A DNA stretch of 64,000 nt from assembly GCF_013404075.1 (NCBI RefSeq), contig NZ_JACBJQ010000007.1, forward strand, positions 118,049 to 182,048. The letters run 5' to 3'. Positions 31,216 through 40,197 of this stretch are shown one piece after another. Made by a program: the position numbers and the translations under genes. A model generated the notes under the pieces. That model had not been told where the DNA came from. It worked only from the letters and a program-made list of their open reading frames with translations, and searched no databases. Position 1 is the stretch's first letter. Each line of letters begins with the position of its first letter. The stretch is from Mycolicibacterium vinylchloridicum (GTDB lineage Bacteria; Actinomycetota; Actinomycetes; Mycobacteriales; Mycobacteriaceae).

Positions 31216-32130
31216 CTACCCCTGGCCACGCAGCGTGGGCAGGATCAACGTCGCCACCTCCGCGACGAGGTCGCGCAGCGCAGGCGCGTTCGCATCGTCC
31301 GATAGCGTGCGTGTCATGATCGCCAGCAGGAAGCGTTCGCCATTGGGCCCGAACGCGATTCCGACGTCGTTGGTGCTGGCATAGTCACCGGATCCGGTCT
31401 TGTCCGCGGTGGTCCAGCCCGGCGGCAGACCCGCTCGCATGCTGGAGGTGGTGTTGGCGCGCATCCAGTCTTCGAGCTGCTTACGATGCGGCGCGTCGAG
31501 CACGTCACCGGTGAGCACCGCCACGATGCCGCCGCCCAGTGCCCGCGGGGTGCTGGTGTCCCGGGGATCGCCCGGCAGCGCCGAATTCAGTTCGGTCTCC
31601 CAGCGATCCAGCCGGCTGCGGTCGTCGCCGATCGAGCGGGCGAACGCGGTGATCGCCGGCGGACCCCCGATCACCCGCAACAACACGTTGGCCGCGGTGT
31701 TGTCACTGACCTGCAGTGCTGCCGCGCACAGATCCGAAAGTGCCATCTGTTTACCGACATTCGGCTCGGTGCGCGGGGAATTCGCCCTCAGCAGCTCCGG
31801 ATCGACCAGCGCGGTGTTGGTGAGCTGTAGCTCCCCTGCCTGAGCCTTCTGCAGCACCCGGGCCGCGAGATAGGCCTTGAACGTCGAGCACATCGCGAAC
31901 GGATCACCGTCGCGGTGCGCCACCGTCAGCTTCGAATCGAGGTTCTGGGCGTACAGACCGACAAATGCGTTGTGCCGCTTCTCCAGCGCCCCGATCCGCT
32001 GCTCGATCGGCGGCAACGGTTCAGCCGGGTCACTCAGTGTCGGGCGCGCCGGTGCGGTCTTGTCACCACATGCACTGAGGACGGTCAGCGCCGCACCGAC
32101 GACGAGTAAGCGACGACGCGAGAGGTTCAT
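31216..32130 (-). CDS. Class A beta-lactamase, predicted lipoprotein (BlaC-like)
   Basis: The 304-residue protein has a twin-arginine-like start (NLSRRRLLV) and a lipobox at LSAC near residue 21, so it is probably exported and lipid-anchored. All class A motifs are present: S-T-F-K (active-site Ser70 and Lys73), SDN (130-132), E-T-E-L-N in the omega loop (Glu166 and Asn170) and KTG (234-236). It should hydrolyse penicillins and cephalosporins, like BlaC of M. tuberculosis. ATG 32130 overlaps the nitronate monooxygenase stop by 4 nt (ATGA); the longer frame is within that gene. No BlaI-type regulator is nearby. Confidence 0.92.
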   Translation of the reverse strand: MNLSRRRLLVVGAALTVLSACGDKTAPARPTLSDPAEPLPPIEQRIGALEKRHNAFVGLYAQNLDSKLTVAHRDGDPFAMCSTFKAYLAARVLQKAQAGELQLTNTALVDPELLRANSPRTEPNVGKQMALSDLCAAALQVSDNTAANVLLRVIGGPPAITAFARSIGDDRSRLDRWETELNSALPGDPRDTSTPRALGGGIVAVLTGDVLDAPHRKQLEDWMRANTTSSMRAGLPPGWTTADKTGSGDYASTNDVGIAFGPNGERFLLAIMTRTLSDDANAPALRDLVAEVATLILPTLRGQG

Positions 32131-33152
32131 CGAACCTCCCCGGCCAATGCCGCGACGATATCGGCGGCGCTGCCCCCGCGGGTGCGCCGCCACGACGTGC
32201 CTGCCCACAGATTGGTGCCGTGCGGATCCCCTGCCGCGACCGCCGCCCGGCGCAGGGGGCCGGTCATCTGGTTGACCTCCGGATAGCCCAGCGGAGCCAC
32301 ATCGTCATAGCGCCGGGTGAAGTCGTTGGCCAATCCGCGCGCATAGCGTCCCGAAAATGCCCGCGTCACCACGGTTTCGGTGAAATGTTCATCGGTCAGC
32401 GCGGCGCGGTGGGCACCGTTGGTCCCGGCCTCGTCGGCCAGCAGGAAGGCGGTACCGGCCTGCGCCGCGGCGGCTCCAGAGTCCAGTACCCGCTTCACAT
32501 CGGCCGCACCCGCCAGGCCCCCCGCTGCGATCACCGGCACGTCGTGGGCCGCGGTGATCGCGGCCAGCAGCGCGTCCAGTGGATCATCGCCGAGGGAAGC
32601 GACCGGGTCGAACGTGCCACGATGACCGCCCGCCTCCGGGCCTTGCACCACCAGAGCGTCCGCGCCCGCGGCCACCGCCACACCTGCCTCAGCCAGGCTT
32701 GTCACGGTCACCGCGGTCAGCACACCGCGGTCACGCAGGCGGCCAAGGATTTCCGCGGCCGGGCACCCGAACGTGAACGAGGCCACCTCGGGCGCAAGGT
32801 CGGCGACCACGTCGAGTTTGGCCTGCCACCCGTCGTCGTCGGGCTTGGCTGCCGCGACCTCGGCGCCATAGTGTTCGGCCAGCGGGACCAGCAGGTCGCG
32901 GTAGCGCTCCAGCGCATCGGGCGTGGCGGCAGACGGTTGCGGCACAAAGATGTTCACGCCGATCGCGGCCGTCGTGAGCGCGCGCGCAGCGGTGATGATC
33001 TCGGCGAATGCGTCGGCGCTCAGATAGCCTGCCGCCACGAAGCCCAGACCACCGGCATTGGACACCGCTGCCGCCAGGGCCGGTGTACTCGGACCGCCTG
33101 CCATTGGTGCACCGAGAATGGGTACCGCCAAATCCTGCAGGCCGAACGTCAC
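32127..33152 (-). CDS. Nitronate monooxygenase (2-nitropropane dioxygenase family)
   Basis: This 341-residue FMN-dependent TIM barrel has an N-terminal PILGAPMAGGPSTPALAAAVS, the flavin loop VIAAGGLAG, and GADALVVQGPEAGGHRG with the catalytic histidine. It oxidises toxic alkyl nitronates such as propionate-3-nitronate to aldehydes or ketones. It corresponds to Rv2781c next to pepR. GTG 33152 is 2 nt downstream of the pepR stop. Confidence 0.88.
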   Translation of the reverse strand: MTFGLQDLAVPILGAPMAGGPSTPALAAAVSNAGGLGFVAAGYLSADAFAEIITAARALTTAAIGVNIFVPQPSAATPDALERYRDLLVPLAEHYGAEVAAAKPDDDGWQAKLDVVADLAPEVASFTFGCPAAEILGRLRDRGVLTAVTVTSLAEAGVAVAAGADALVVQGPEAGGHRGTFDPVASLGDDPLDALLAAITAAHDVPVIAAGGLAGAADVKRVLDSGAAAAQAGTAFLLADEAGTNGAHRAALTDEHFTETVVTRAFSGRYARGLANDFTRRYDDVAPLGYPEVNQMTGPLRRAAVAAGDPHGTNLWAGTSWRRTRGGSAADIVAALAGEVR

Positions 33153-33154
33153 GA

Positions 33155-34537
33155 CTAGCTCCTGATGGTCCGAAGTGGCTGTGGCAGAGAGCGTTTCGAC
33201 TTATACGGACCGAGTACGGCACCGCCGAACGGCTTGGTCAGCACCCGGCGGGCGATCGCGTTGACCTCGTCGACAGTCACCTCGTCGATGCGCTGCAGCG
33301 TGGTGGAGATACTGCGATATTCGCCGTAGTTGAGCTCACTGCGGCCCAGCCGATGCATCCGCGATGCGGAATCCTCCAGGCCGAGCACCAGGCCGCCGCG
33401 GATCGACCCTTTCGCGATCCGGCATTCCGCTTCGGTGATGCCGTCGCGTGCCACGCCTTCGAGAACCTCGGTGGTCAACCGCACCACCTCGTCGAATCGC
33501 TCCGGAAGGCAAGCCGCATACACCGACAATGCCCCGGTATCGGAGAACGTGTCAACCGACGAGAACACCGAGTACGCCAGGCCCCGGCTTTCTCGAATCT
33601 GTTGGAAAAGCCGTGAACTCAGGCCACCGCCCAGGGCGGTGTTGAGCACCGATAGCGCCCAGCGGTGCGGCCAGTGCCGGCCGGGAACCCGCACGCCCAG
33701 CGACAGATGGGTCTGTTCCGCGTCGCGGTTGATCAGCGCCAGGGCGGGCTGGCTGGTCAGCCGGCCGGTGCCCTTGCGCGGCGGTTGCGGGGTGCGGCCC
33801 TTCTCTAGATGACCCGCGAAGTGCCTGCGCACCAGCCTGACCACCTCGCCGTGGTCGACGTTTCCGGCTACCGCCACGACCATCCGCTCCGGGGTGTACC
33901 GGCGGACGTGGAAAGAATGCAGCTGCGCGCGCGTCATATCGGACACCGAGTCGACGCTGCCGATGACCGGCCGGCCGACGGGGTGCTCGCCGAACATCGC
34001 CGTCAGGAAGACATCTCCGAGAGTGTCTTCGGGGTCGTCGTCGCGCATCGCGATCTCTTCGAGCACCACGTCGCGTTCGAGTTCGACGTCATGGGCGGCG
34101 CACACGCCGTTGAGCACGACGTCGGAGACCATGTCGAGGGCCAGCTCCAGGTCGTCGTCCAGGACGTGCGCGTAGTAGCAGGTGTGTTCCTTGGCGGTGA
34201 ACGCGTTCAGTTCGCCGCCGACGGCGTCAATGGATTGTGCGATCTCGACGGCGGTGCGGGTCGGCGTCGCCTTGAACAGCAGGTGCTCCAGGAAGTGCGC
34301 GGCGCCGGCGACGGTCGGGCCTTCGTCGCGCGAACCGACGTTGACCCAGATACCGACCGACGCCGACCGCACCGACGGGACGAACTCGGTGACGACCCGC
34401 AGTCCGCCGGGAAGTACGGTGCGCCGCACCGCAACCGGCGTCTCGCTGTCGAGACGCCGGCCGCGGCGAAGTGCAGTGTTGATCCCCTGGTCGCTGCGCT
34501 CCTGCCCGCCGGACTCAGCTGCTGGCGGTCGCGGCAT
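33155..34537 (-). CDS. pepR: M16-family zinc metalloprotease PepR
   Basis: The 460-residue protein has the inverted zinc motif HFLEH (H-x-x-E-H) in [12 protein letters not shown], with the downstream glutamate in [17 protein letters not shown], as in mitochondrial-processing-peptidase-like M16 enzymes. The second, inactive half (residues 230-430) is also complete. It should cleave peptides or signal sequences. The start is uncertain: ATG 34537 is used, giving 22 codons more than expected, and ATG 34543 is also open. The extra N-terminus includes the in-frame 33-bp repeat (34481-34513). It overlaps pnp by 23 nt. Confidence 0.9.
   Translation of the reverse strand: MPRPPAAESGGQERSDQGINTALRRGRRLDSETPVAVRRTVLPGGLRVVTEFVPSVRSASVGIWVNVGSRDEGPTVAGAAHFLEHLLFKATPTRTAVEIAQSIDAVGGELNAFTAKEHTCYYAHVLDDDLELALDMVSDVVLNGVCAAHDVELERDVVLEEIAMRDDDPEDTLGDVFLTAMFGEHPVGRPVIGSVDSVSDMTRAQLHSFHVRRYTPERMVVAVAGNVDHGEVVRLVRRHFAGHLEKGRTPQPPRKGTGRLTSQPALALINRDAEQTHLSLGVRVPGRHWPHRWALSVLNTALGGGLSSRLFQQIRESRGLAYSVFSSVDTFSDTGALSVYAACLPERFDEVVRLTTEVLEGVARDGITEAECRIAKGSIRGGLVLGLEDSASRMHRLGRSELNYGEYRSISTTLQRIDEVTVDEVNAIARRVLTKPFGGAVLGPYKSKRSLPQPLRTIRS
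34481..34513 (-). repeat. 33-bp element, copy A, in frame at the 5' end of pepR
   Basis: This 33-bp stretch is found again at 48268-48300, at the 5' end of truB, with only two mismatches. On the coding strand both copies encode SGG-x-ERSD-x-GI in the same frame. It lies just downstream of the chosen start and 2 nt past the pnp stop codon, in the part of PepR that is not needed for the M16 fold. See the matching entry at truB. Confidence 0.75.
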
Positions 34538-36761
34538 CGGCATCAACAGGAGCCGGTGCGTCTTCGGGAGCGGCTGGCGCGTCCTCGTCAACCAGGACCA
34601 GAGAGATCTTGCCGCGGTTGTCGATGTCGGCGATCTCGACGCGGAGCTTGTCGCCGACCTTGGCCACATCCTCGACCTTGGCGATGCGCTTGCCGCGGCC
34701 CAGCTTGCTGATGTGCACCAGGCCGTCGCGACCCGGCAGCAGCGAGACGAAGGCACCGAAGTCGGTGGTCTTCACCACGGTTCCGAGGAACCGCTCGCCA
34801 ACCTTGGGCAGCTGCGGGTTGGCGATGGCGTTGATCATGTCGATCGCCGCCTGCGCCGACGGGCCGTCGGTGGCGCCGACGAACACGGTGCCGTCGTCCT
34901 CGATGGAGATCGACGCGCCGGTCTGCTCGGTGATCGAGTTGATCATCTTGCCCTTGGGGCCGATGACCTCGCCGATCTTGTCCACCGGCACCTTGATGGC
35001 GGTGACGCGAGGTGCGTACGGGCTCATCTCGTCAGGCTCGTCGATGGCCTCGGCCATCACCTCGAGGATCGTCAGGCGAGCGTCCTTGGCCTGCGCGAGA
35101 GCACCGGCCAGCACCTGCGACGGGATGCCGTCGAGCTTGGTGTCCAACTGCAGAGCGGTGACGAAGTCCTTCGTGCCTGCGCACTTGAAGTCCATGTCGC
35201 CGAAGGCATCCTCGGCACCGAGGATGTCGGTCAGTGTGACGAAGCGGCGTTCACCATCGACGTCGTCGGACACCAGGCCCATGGCGATACCGGCGACCGG
35301 GGCCTTCAGCGGCACACCGGCGTTCAGCAGCGACAGCGTCGACGCACAGACCGAACCCATCGAGGTGGAACCGTTGGAGCCCAACGCTTCCGACACCTGG
35401 CGGATCGCGTACGGGAACTCTTCGATGCTCGGCAGCACCGGCATCAGAGCACGCTCGGCGAGCGCGCCGTGGCCGATCTCGCGGCGCTTGGGCGAGCCGA
35501 CGCGGCCGGTCTCACCGGTCGAGAACGGCGGGAAGTTGTAGTGATGCATGTAGCGCTTGGAGGTCTCCGGTCCCAGCGAGTCGATCTGCTGAGCCATCTT
35601 GACCATGTCCAGCGTGGTGACACCCATGATCTGGGTTTCGCCACGCTCGAACAGCGCGCTGCCGTGCGCCCGCGGGATGACCGCGACCTCGGCCGACAGG
35701 GCGCGGATGTCGGTGACACCGCGGCCGTCGATACGGAAGTGGTCGGTCAGGATGCGCTGGCGCACAAGCTTCTTGGTCAGCGAGCGGTAGGCCGCGCCGA
35801 TTTCCTTCTCGCGCCCGGCGAATGTCTCGCTGAGCTCGCCGAGGACCTCGTGCTTGATCTCGTCGGTGCGCTCGTCGCGCTCGTGCTTGCCGGCGATGGT
35901 GAGCGCCTGCGAGAGCGCCTCGGAGGCCACGTGCGCGACGGCCGCGTAGACATCGTCCTGGTAGTCCGGGAACAGCGGGTAATCGGCGACCGGCTTGGCG
36001 GCCTTGTCGGCCAACGCCTGCTGCGCATCGCACAGTGCGGCGATGAACGGCTTGGCGGCTTCGAGGCCTTCGGCCACCACAGCCTCGGTCGGTGCGCCGG
36101 CGCCGTCGGCGATGAGCTCGATGACATTGTCGGTGGCCTCGGCCTCGACCATCATGATGGCGACGTCGTCGCCCGCCTTACGGCCGGCAACGACCATGTC
36201 GAACACCGCACGCTCGAGCTGCTCGACCGTCGGGAAGGCAACCCACTGGCCGTCGATCAGGGCGACGCGGACGCCGCCGACCGGTCCGGAGAACGGCAGA
36301 CCGGAAATCTGGGTGGAGGCCGACGCGGCGTTGATCGCCAGCACGTCGTACAGATCCTTGGGATCCAGGCTCAGGATCGTGACCACGACCTGGATCTCGT
36401 TACGCAGGCCCGAGATGAACGTGGGGCGCAGCGGGCGGTCGATCAGCCGGCAGGTCAGGATCGCGTCCGTGGACGGCCGGCCCTCGCGGCGGAAGAACGA
36501 GCCGGGGATGCGCCCCGCGGCGTACATCCGCTCCTCGACGTCGATGGTCAGCGGAAAGAAGTCGAAATGATCTTTGGGGGACTTGCTGGCGGTGGTCGCG
36601 CTCAGCAGCATGGTCTCGTCGTCGAGGTAGGCGACGACGGCGCCGGCGGCCTGCTGGGCCAGCCGGCCGGTCTCGAAACGAATGGTGCGGGTGCCGAAGC
36701 TCCCGTTGTCGATGACGGCGGTCGACTCGAAGACGCCTTCGTCGGTTTCAGCTACAGACAT
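34515..36761 (-). CDS. pnp: Polyribonucleotide nucleotidyltransferase (PNPase)
   Basis: The 748-residue exoribonuclease uses phosphate to degrade RNA 3' to 5' and adds tails in reverse. It has two RNase PH domains (residues 20-160 and 330-540, with [12 protein letters not shown] and [10 protein letters not shown] in the active core), a KH domain ([18 protein letters not shown]) and an S1 domain ([27 protein letters not shown]). An acidic Ala/Asp tail follows. The 300-nt leader between rpsO and pnp holds a strong hairpin. pepR overlaps its end. Confidence 0.97.
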   Translation of the reverse strand: MSVAETDEGVFESTAVIDNGSFGTRTIRFETGRLAQQAAGAVVAYLDDETMLLSATTASKSPKDHFDFFPLTIDVEERMYAAGRIPGSFFRREGRPSTDAILTCRLIDRPLRPTFISGLRNEIQVVVTILSLDPKDLYDVLAINAASASTQISGLPFSGPVGGVRVALIDGQWVAFPTVEQLERAVFDMVVAGRKAGDDVAIMMVEAEATDNVIELIADGAGAPTEAVVAEGLEAAKPFIAALCDAQQALADKAAKPVADYPLFPDYQDDVYAAVAHVASEALSQALTIAGKHERDERTDEIKHEVLGELSETFAGREKEIGAAYRSLTKKLVRQRILTDHFRIDGRGVTDIRALSAEVAVIPRAHGSALFERGETQIMGVTTLDMVKMAQQIDSLGPETSKRYMHHYNFPPFSTGETGRVGSPKRREIGHGALAERALMPVLPSIEEFPYAIRQVSEALGSNGSTSMGSVCASTLSLLNAGVPLKAPVAGIAMGLVSDDVDGERRFVTLTDILGAEDAFGDMDFKCAGTKDFVTALQLDTKLDGIPSQVLAGALAQAKDARLTILEVMAEAIDEPDEMSPYAPRVTAIKVPVDKIGEVIGPKGKMINSITEQTGASISIEDDGTVFVGATDGPSAQAAIDMINAIANPQLPKVGERFLGTVVKTTDFGAFVSLLPGRDGLVHISKLGRGKRIAKVEDVAKVGDKLRVEIADIDNRGKISLVLVDEDAPAAPEDAPAPVDADAATASS

Positions 36762-36885
36762 GGATGTCCGTTCAGCCTTTCTGAGTTCACTGTTCAGCTG
36801 TTTCGCGTCATCACAGATGAACCCAGGTAGACCTGAGCACTACGAGGCTTGGGCCTGGTTGCGGCTACGGCCGTCGATCGAAGCG

Positions 36886-36917
36886 GCCGGGCTCTCCCCA
36901 GTTCTTTGGGGCCCGGC
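36886..36917 (-). promoter_or_regulatory. Hairpin in the pnp leader (rpsO-pnp gap)
   Basis: GCCGGG...CCCGGC encloses CCCCA...TGGGG around a six-base loop, with a CTCT bulge on one side. It lies about 125 nt before the pnp start in the untranslated leader. In other bacteria PNPase represses its own mRNA after RNase III cuts a comparable leader stem, so this hairpin could be the mycobacterial counterpart. The 300-nt gap 36762-37061 shows no gene otherwise. Confidence 0.55.
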
Positions 36918-37007
36918 AGCCACTACCGAAGACCGCCCGCGCAGGGAAGCTTCGCTGTGACACGCAGGAACGGGACACGCGGATATGCATGAACCGCACC
37001 CGATGTT

Positions 37008-37026
37008 TGAGCCGGAAAACGGCTCA
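37008..37026 (-). terminator. Hairpin downstream of rpsO
   Basis: TGAGCCG and CGGCTCA form a perfect 7-bp stem around a 5-nt loop, starting about 35 nt after the rpsO stop. On the transcribed strand it is followed by AAACATC rather than a T-run, so it is either a mycobacterial U-less terminator or a processing site. Confidence 0.5.
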
Positions 37027-37061
37027 CAACGGCCCCTATGTTACACGGCGGGGTGTTGCGC

Positions 37062-37331
37062 TCAGCGGCGCAGACCCAGCCGCTCGATCAGCGAGCGGTA
37101 GCGCGCGACGTCGAGGTCGGCGACGTACTTGAGCAGCCGGCGGCGACGGCCGACCAGCAGCAGCAGCCCGCGTCGCGAGTGGTGGTCGTGCTTGTGCTGC
37201 TTGAGGTGCTCGGTGAGGTCGGCGATGCGCTTGGTCAGCAGCGCCACCTGGGCTTCCGGCGAACCGGTGTCGGTCTCGTGCAGACCGTACTGGCCCAGGA
37301 TTTCCTTCTTCTGCTCGGCAGTCAGCGCCAC
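37062..37331 (-). CDS. rpsO: 30S ribosomal protein S15
   Basis: This 89-residue protein is of exactly normal length, with [35 protein letters not shown] and the basic RRRRLLKYV 16S rRNA-binding face. GTG 37331 is chosen because the conserved [11 protein letters not shown] begins there. S15 assembles the central platform of the small subunit. The gene lies upstream of pnp, the widely conserved order. Confidence 0.97.
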   Translation of the reverse strand: MALTAEQKKEILGQYGLHETDTGSPEAQVALLTKRIADLTEHLKQHKHDHHSRRGLLLLVGRRRRLLKYVADLDVARYRSLIERLGLRR

Positions 37332-37468
37332 GAAAACATCTCCATCAAATCGGTGCCGCGTGTGGGGACTCACGGGCGTGACCACCGCGGACTGCAGTAC
37401 ACGCCAGGTTGGCCACTCTAGCAGCGGGTACGGCGGGAACCGAAATCGCGAAAGGTCGACGCCCTTGA

Positions 37469-37496
37469 CAACATACAACCATTTGGTTGTATGTTG
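37469..37496. promoter_or_regulatory. Perfect 28-bp palindromic operator for the ArsR-family gene
   Basis: CAACATACAACCA and its exact complement TGGTTGTATGTTG are separated by two bases (TT). The left arm overlaps a TTGACA (-35, 37465-37470) and the right arm contains TATGTT (possible -10, 37490-37495). The GTG of the regulator is 5 nt further on, so the message may be leaderless. An ACAACC-N4-GGTTGT core is of the type bound by ArsR-like regulators that sit before SRPBCC genes. Autoregulation is likely. Confidence 0.8.
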
Positions 37497-37501
37497 GTCA
37501 G

Positions 37502-37852
37502 GTGACCGTAGACCAGGAGGACCGGGCAGACGCCCTGTTCCATGCGCTGGCCGATCGGACCCGGCGCGACATCATGCGCCGTGCGCTGGCCGGCGAGCAC
37601 TCGGTGTCCGCCCTGGCGACGAAGTACGACATGAGCTTCGCCGCCGTGCAGAAACACGTCGTCGTGCTGGAGAAAGCCGGCCTGATCCACAAGCGGCGCA
37701 GCGGCCGCGAGCAGCTGGCCAGTGGTGACGTGACAGCCGTGCGCTCGGTGGCGGCCATGCTCGCCGAGTTGGAGCTCCTCTGGCGGGGGCGCATCGGTCG
37801 CATCGACGAACTCATCGCCATCGAGAACAAGGAGACTGAACAATGCCCGTGA
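37502..37852 (+). CDS. ArsR-family winged-helix transcriptional repressor
   Basis: The 116-residue regulator has a typical ArsR fold ([20 protein letters not shown], then [39 protein letters not shown]). It lacks the CxC or His metal sites of the metal-sensing subgroup, so it may respond to another ligand or simply to its own level. It overlaps the SRPBCC gene by 10 nt, a common regulator/AHSA1 partnership. The large palindrome just upstream is its probable operator. GTG 37502 is preferred because the upstream ATG at 37487 would lie within the palindrome. Confidence 0.85.
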   Translation: MTVDQEDRADALFHALADRTRRDIMRRALAGEHSVSALATKYDMSFAAVQKHVVVLEKAGLIHKRRSGREQLASGDVTAVRSVAAMLAELELLWRGRIGRIDELIAIENKETEQCP

Positions 37853-38328
37853 CCGACGTCCAGCACGATGCCGAGAATCTGACGCTGACCATCACCGCCG
37901 AGTTCGCCGCTCCGGTGCAGCGGATCTGGCAGGTGTACGCCGACCCACGCCAGCTGGAGAAGGTGTGGGGACCGCCCACGCACCCGGCGACGTTCGTCGA
38001 CCACAGCCTCACCCCGGGAAGCCGGGTCACCTATTACATGACCGGCCCGGACGGCGAGAAATACGCCGGCTACTGGGACATCACGAGCGTCGACGAACCG
38101 ACGAGCTTCGCGTTCCGTGACGGCTTCGCCGACGCCGACTTGAACCCGAATCCCGACATGCCGGTCTCGGAGAACACCTACACCTTCACCGAGCACAATG
38201 GCGGTACCCGTGCGGTCTACGTCGCCAAGTTCGCGTCCGCCGAAGGTCTTCAGCAGGTGCTGGACATGGGTGTGGTCGAGGGTTCGACGCTGGCGATCAA
38301 CCAGATCGACGACCTGATCGCGTCCTGA
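37843..38328 (+). CDS. SRPBCC/AHSA1-domain protein
   Basis: The 161-residue protein is a single START-like/AHSA1 fold: TLTITAEFAAPVQRIWQVYADPRQLEKVWGPP, then HSLTPGSRVTYYMTGPDGEKYAGYWDI, and the long C-terminal helix. The fold forms a hydrophobic pocket for lipids or small ligands. It is translated with the ArsR regulator (10-nt overlap) and lies tail to tail with ribF, 6 nt apart. Its role is unknown. Confidence 0.85.
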   Translation: MPVTDVQHDAENLTLTITAEFAAPVQRIWQVYADPRQLEKVWGPPTHPATFVDHSLTPGSRVTYYMTGPDGEKYAGYWDITSVDEPTSFAFRDGFADADLNPNPDMPVSENTYTFTEHNGGTRAVYVAKFASAEGLQQVLDMGVVEGSTLAINQIDDLIAS

Positions 38329-38334
38329 GGTTGC

Positions 38335-39312
38335 TCAGTCCTGAGCCGACAGGATCGCGCGGGCCTTCTCGGTGTCCTTGCCCATCGCCTCGACCAGGTC
38401 GTGTACCGAATCGAATTTGAGCTGGCCGCGCAGCCGGGCGACGAAGTCCACCGCCACGTGCTGGCCGTAGAGATCGGCAGCGGTGTCCAGGACGAAGGCC
38501 TCGACGGTGCGGGTCCGCCCGGAGAACGTCGGGTTGGTGCCCACCGAGACCGCGGCCTGGTACCGCTCCCCCGGTACCACCGAACCGGTCACCGGGCCGT
38601 GGCCCAGCACCGTGAACCAGGCCGCGTAGACGCCGTCGGCCGGGATCGCGGAGTACATCGGCGGGGCGACGTTGGCGGTCGGGAAACCGAGCACCCGCCC
38701 GCGCCCGTCACCACGCACGACGACACCTTCGACGCGGTGCGGGCGGCCCAGCGCCTCGGCGGCCGTCACCACGTCACCGGCGTCGACGCAGGACCGGATA
38801 TAGGTCGACGAGAACGTGACGGTCTCGCTCTGGTGATGTTCGGCGACCAGCGACAGGCTCTCGACCGCGAAGCCGAACCGATCGCCGGCCTTGCGCAGGG
38901 TCCCGACGTTGCCGGCTGCCTTCTTGCCGAAGGTGAAGTTCTCGCCGACGATCACCTCGACAACGTGCAGCCGCTCCACCAGCAGTTCGTGGATGTAGCG
39001 GTCCGGCGTGAGCTTCATGAAATCTGTCGTGAACGGAACGACGAGGAAGACGTCGATGCCCAATTCCTCGGCCAACTCGGCGCGCCGGGCCAGCGTGGTC
39101 AGTTGGGCCGGATGGCTGCCGGGGAACACGACTTCCATCGGATGCGGGTCGAACGTCATCAGCACCGTGGGCACACCGCGGGACCGGCCTGCTTTCACCG
39201 CACGGGCGATCAGTTCGGCGTGCCCACGATGTACACCGTCGAATACACCGATCGTGACCACACATCGGCCCCAGTCCGAGGGGATCTCGTCCTGTCCGCG
39301 CCACCGCTCCAC
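38335..39312 (-). CDS. ribF: Bifunctional riboflavin kinase / FAD synthetase
   Basis: The 325-residue enzyme phosphorylates riboflavin to FMN and adenylates it to FAD. The N-terminal adenylyltransferase half has GVFDGVHRGHAELI and TFDPHPMEV, then the SSTYIR motif. The C-terminal kinase half has the GRVLGFPTANVAP signature and NPTFSGRTRTVEAFVLD. GTG 39312 matches the family N-terminus (ERWRGQDEIP). Its place after rpsO-pnp matches Rv2786c. Confidence 0.96.
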   Translation of the reverse strand: MERWRGQDEIPSDWGRCVVTIGVFDGVHRGHAELIARAVKAGRSRGVPTVLMTFDPHPMEVVFPGSHPAQLTTLARRAELAEELGIDVFLVVPFTTDFMKLTPDRYIHELLVERLHVVEVIVGENFTFGKKAAGNVGTLRKAGDRFGFAVESLSLVAEHHQSETVTFSSTYIRSCVDAGDVVTAAEALGRPHRVEGVVVRGDGRGRVLGFPTANVAPPMYSAIPADGVYAAWFTVLGHGPVTGSVVPGERYQAAVSVGTNPTFSGRTRTVEAFVLDTAADLYGQHVAVDFVARLRGQLKFDSVHDLVEAMGKDTEKARAILSAQD

Positions 39313-39375
39313 GTCGGCAAGCCTACGGCGCGCGACCGCGGCGAGACACGCGAGATCCCCAGATCAGGTGATGAT

Positions 39376-39385
39376 TGCCTAAACT
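39376..39385. promoter_or_regulatory. Possible MntR half-site just before the mntR start
   Basis: TGCCTAAACT resembles one arm of the AGGCATGCCT-like palindromes reported for mycobacterial MntR. It ends 7 nt before the GTG of the regulator gene. Only one arm is clear, so autoregulation is a guess. Confidence 0.3.
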
Positions 39386-39392
39386 TTTGGAT

Positions 39393-40097
39393 GTGAGTCC
39401 TGACGACAGCCCGAACCCCGGGGTACGCGACCTGACGACGGTCGCCCAGGACTACCTCAAATGCATCTGGAGCGCCCAGGAGTGGTCACGCGACAAGGTC
39501 AGCACCAAGCTGCTGGCCGAGCGCATCGGGGTGTCGGCCAGCACGGCCTCGGAGTCGATTCGCAGGCTCGCCGATCAGGGCCTGGTGGACCATGAGAAGT
39601 ACGGCGCGGTGACGCTGACCGAGCGGGGCCGAGCCGCGGCGCTGGCGGTGGTTCGACGCCACCGCCTGCTGGAGACGTTCCTGATGCGCGAACTCGGCTA
39701 CGGCTGGGACGAGGTGCATGACGAGGCCGAGATCCTCGAGCACGCCGTCAGCGACATGATGCTCGACCGCATCGACGCAAAGCTGGGATATCCGACCCGC
39801 GATCCCCACGGCGACCCCATCCCCTCATCCGACGGTCAGGTACCCACGCCCCCGGCCCGGCAACTGTCGGCATGCGAGAACGGCGAACTCGGCACGGTGG
39901 CAAGGATTTCCGATGCCGACCCCGAAATGCTGCGCTACTTCGACACCGTCGGCATCAGCCTGGACTCGCGCCTTCGGGTGCTAGCCCGGCGCGACTTCGC
40001 CGGAGTGATCTCCGTGTCGGTCGAGTCATCCGACGGCGCAGCAAACACCGTCGATCTGGGCAGCCCTGCGGCCCAGGCGATCTGGGTCGTCGGCTGA
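39393..40097 (+). CDS. mntR: DtxR-family manganese-dependent repressor (MntR/SirR)
   Basis: The 234-residue protein has an N-terminal winged helix (TKLLAERIGVSASTASESIRRLADQGLVDH). A metal-binding dimerisation domain follows (RRHRLLETFLMRELGYGWDEVHDEAEILEHAVS, with the expected Glu/His ligands), and a C-terminal SH3-like FeoA domain (LGTVARISDADPEMLRYF). It should repress manganese uptake genes when Mn(II) is plentiful. It corresponds to Rv2788 (sirR/mntR). GTG 39393 is chosen; a TTG at 39375 would add six residues. A hairpin at 40105-40127 follows the gene. Confidence 0.9.
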   Translation: MSPDDSPNPGVRDLTTVAQDYLKCIWSAQEWSRDKVSTKLLAERIGVSASTASESIRRLADQGLVDHEKYGAVTLTERGRAAALAVVRRHRLLETFLMRELGYGWDEVHDEAEILEHAVSDMMLDRIDAKLGYPTRDPHGDPIPSSDGQVPTPPARQLSACENGELGTVARISDADPEMLRYFDTVGISLDSRLRVLARRDFAGVISVSVESSDGAANTVDLGSPAAQAIWVVG

Positions 40098-40104
40098 GAA
40101 AGCC

Positions 40105-40127
40105 GCCTGGCAAACATCTTTGCCGGC
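40105..40127 (+). terminator. Hairpin downstream of mntR
   Basis: GCC(T)GGCAAA and TTTGCCGGC pair around a CATC loop, with one bulged T, starting 8 nt after the mntR stop. No T-run follows. It separates mntR from the kinase-cyclase pair, whose possible -10 (TAAAAT, 40161-40166) follows. Confidence 0.55.
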
Positions 40128-40197
40128 AGCGGAAATCGCGTGCTCAGCGGCGTGATTCCGTAAAATCTCTCCTATCCATGGGGAGGGACGGGGGCGG

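Noticed and set aside
34182..36830. 882-codon plus-strand frame antisense to pnp
   Set aside because: A GC-driven mirror of pnp. It has repeated D/G/L/V patterns but no motif of a real family.
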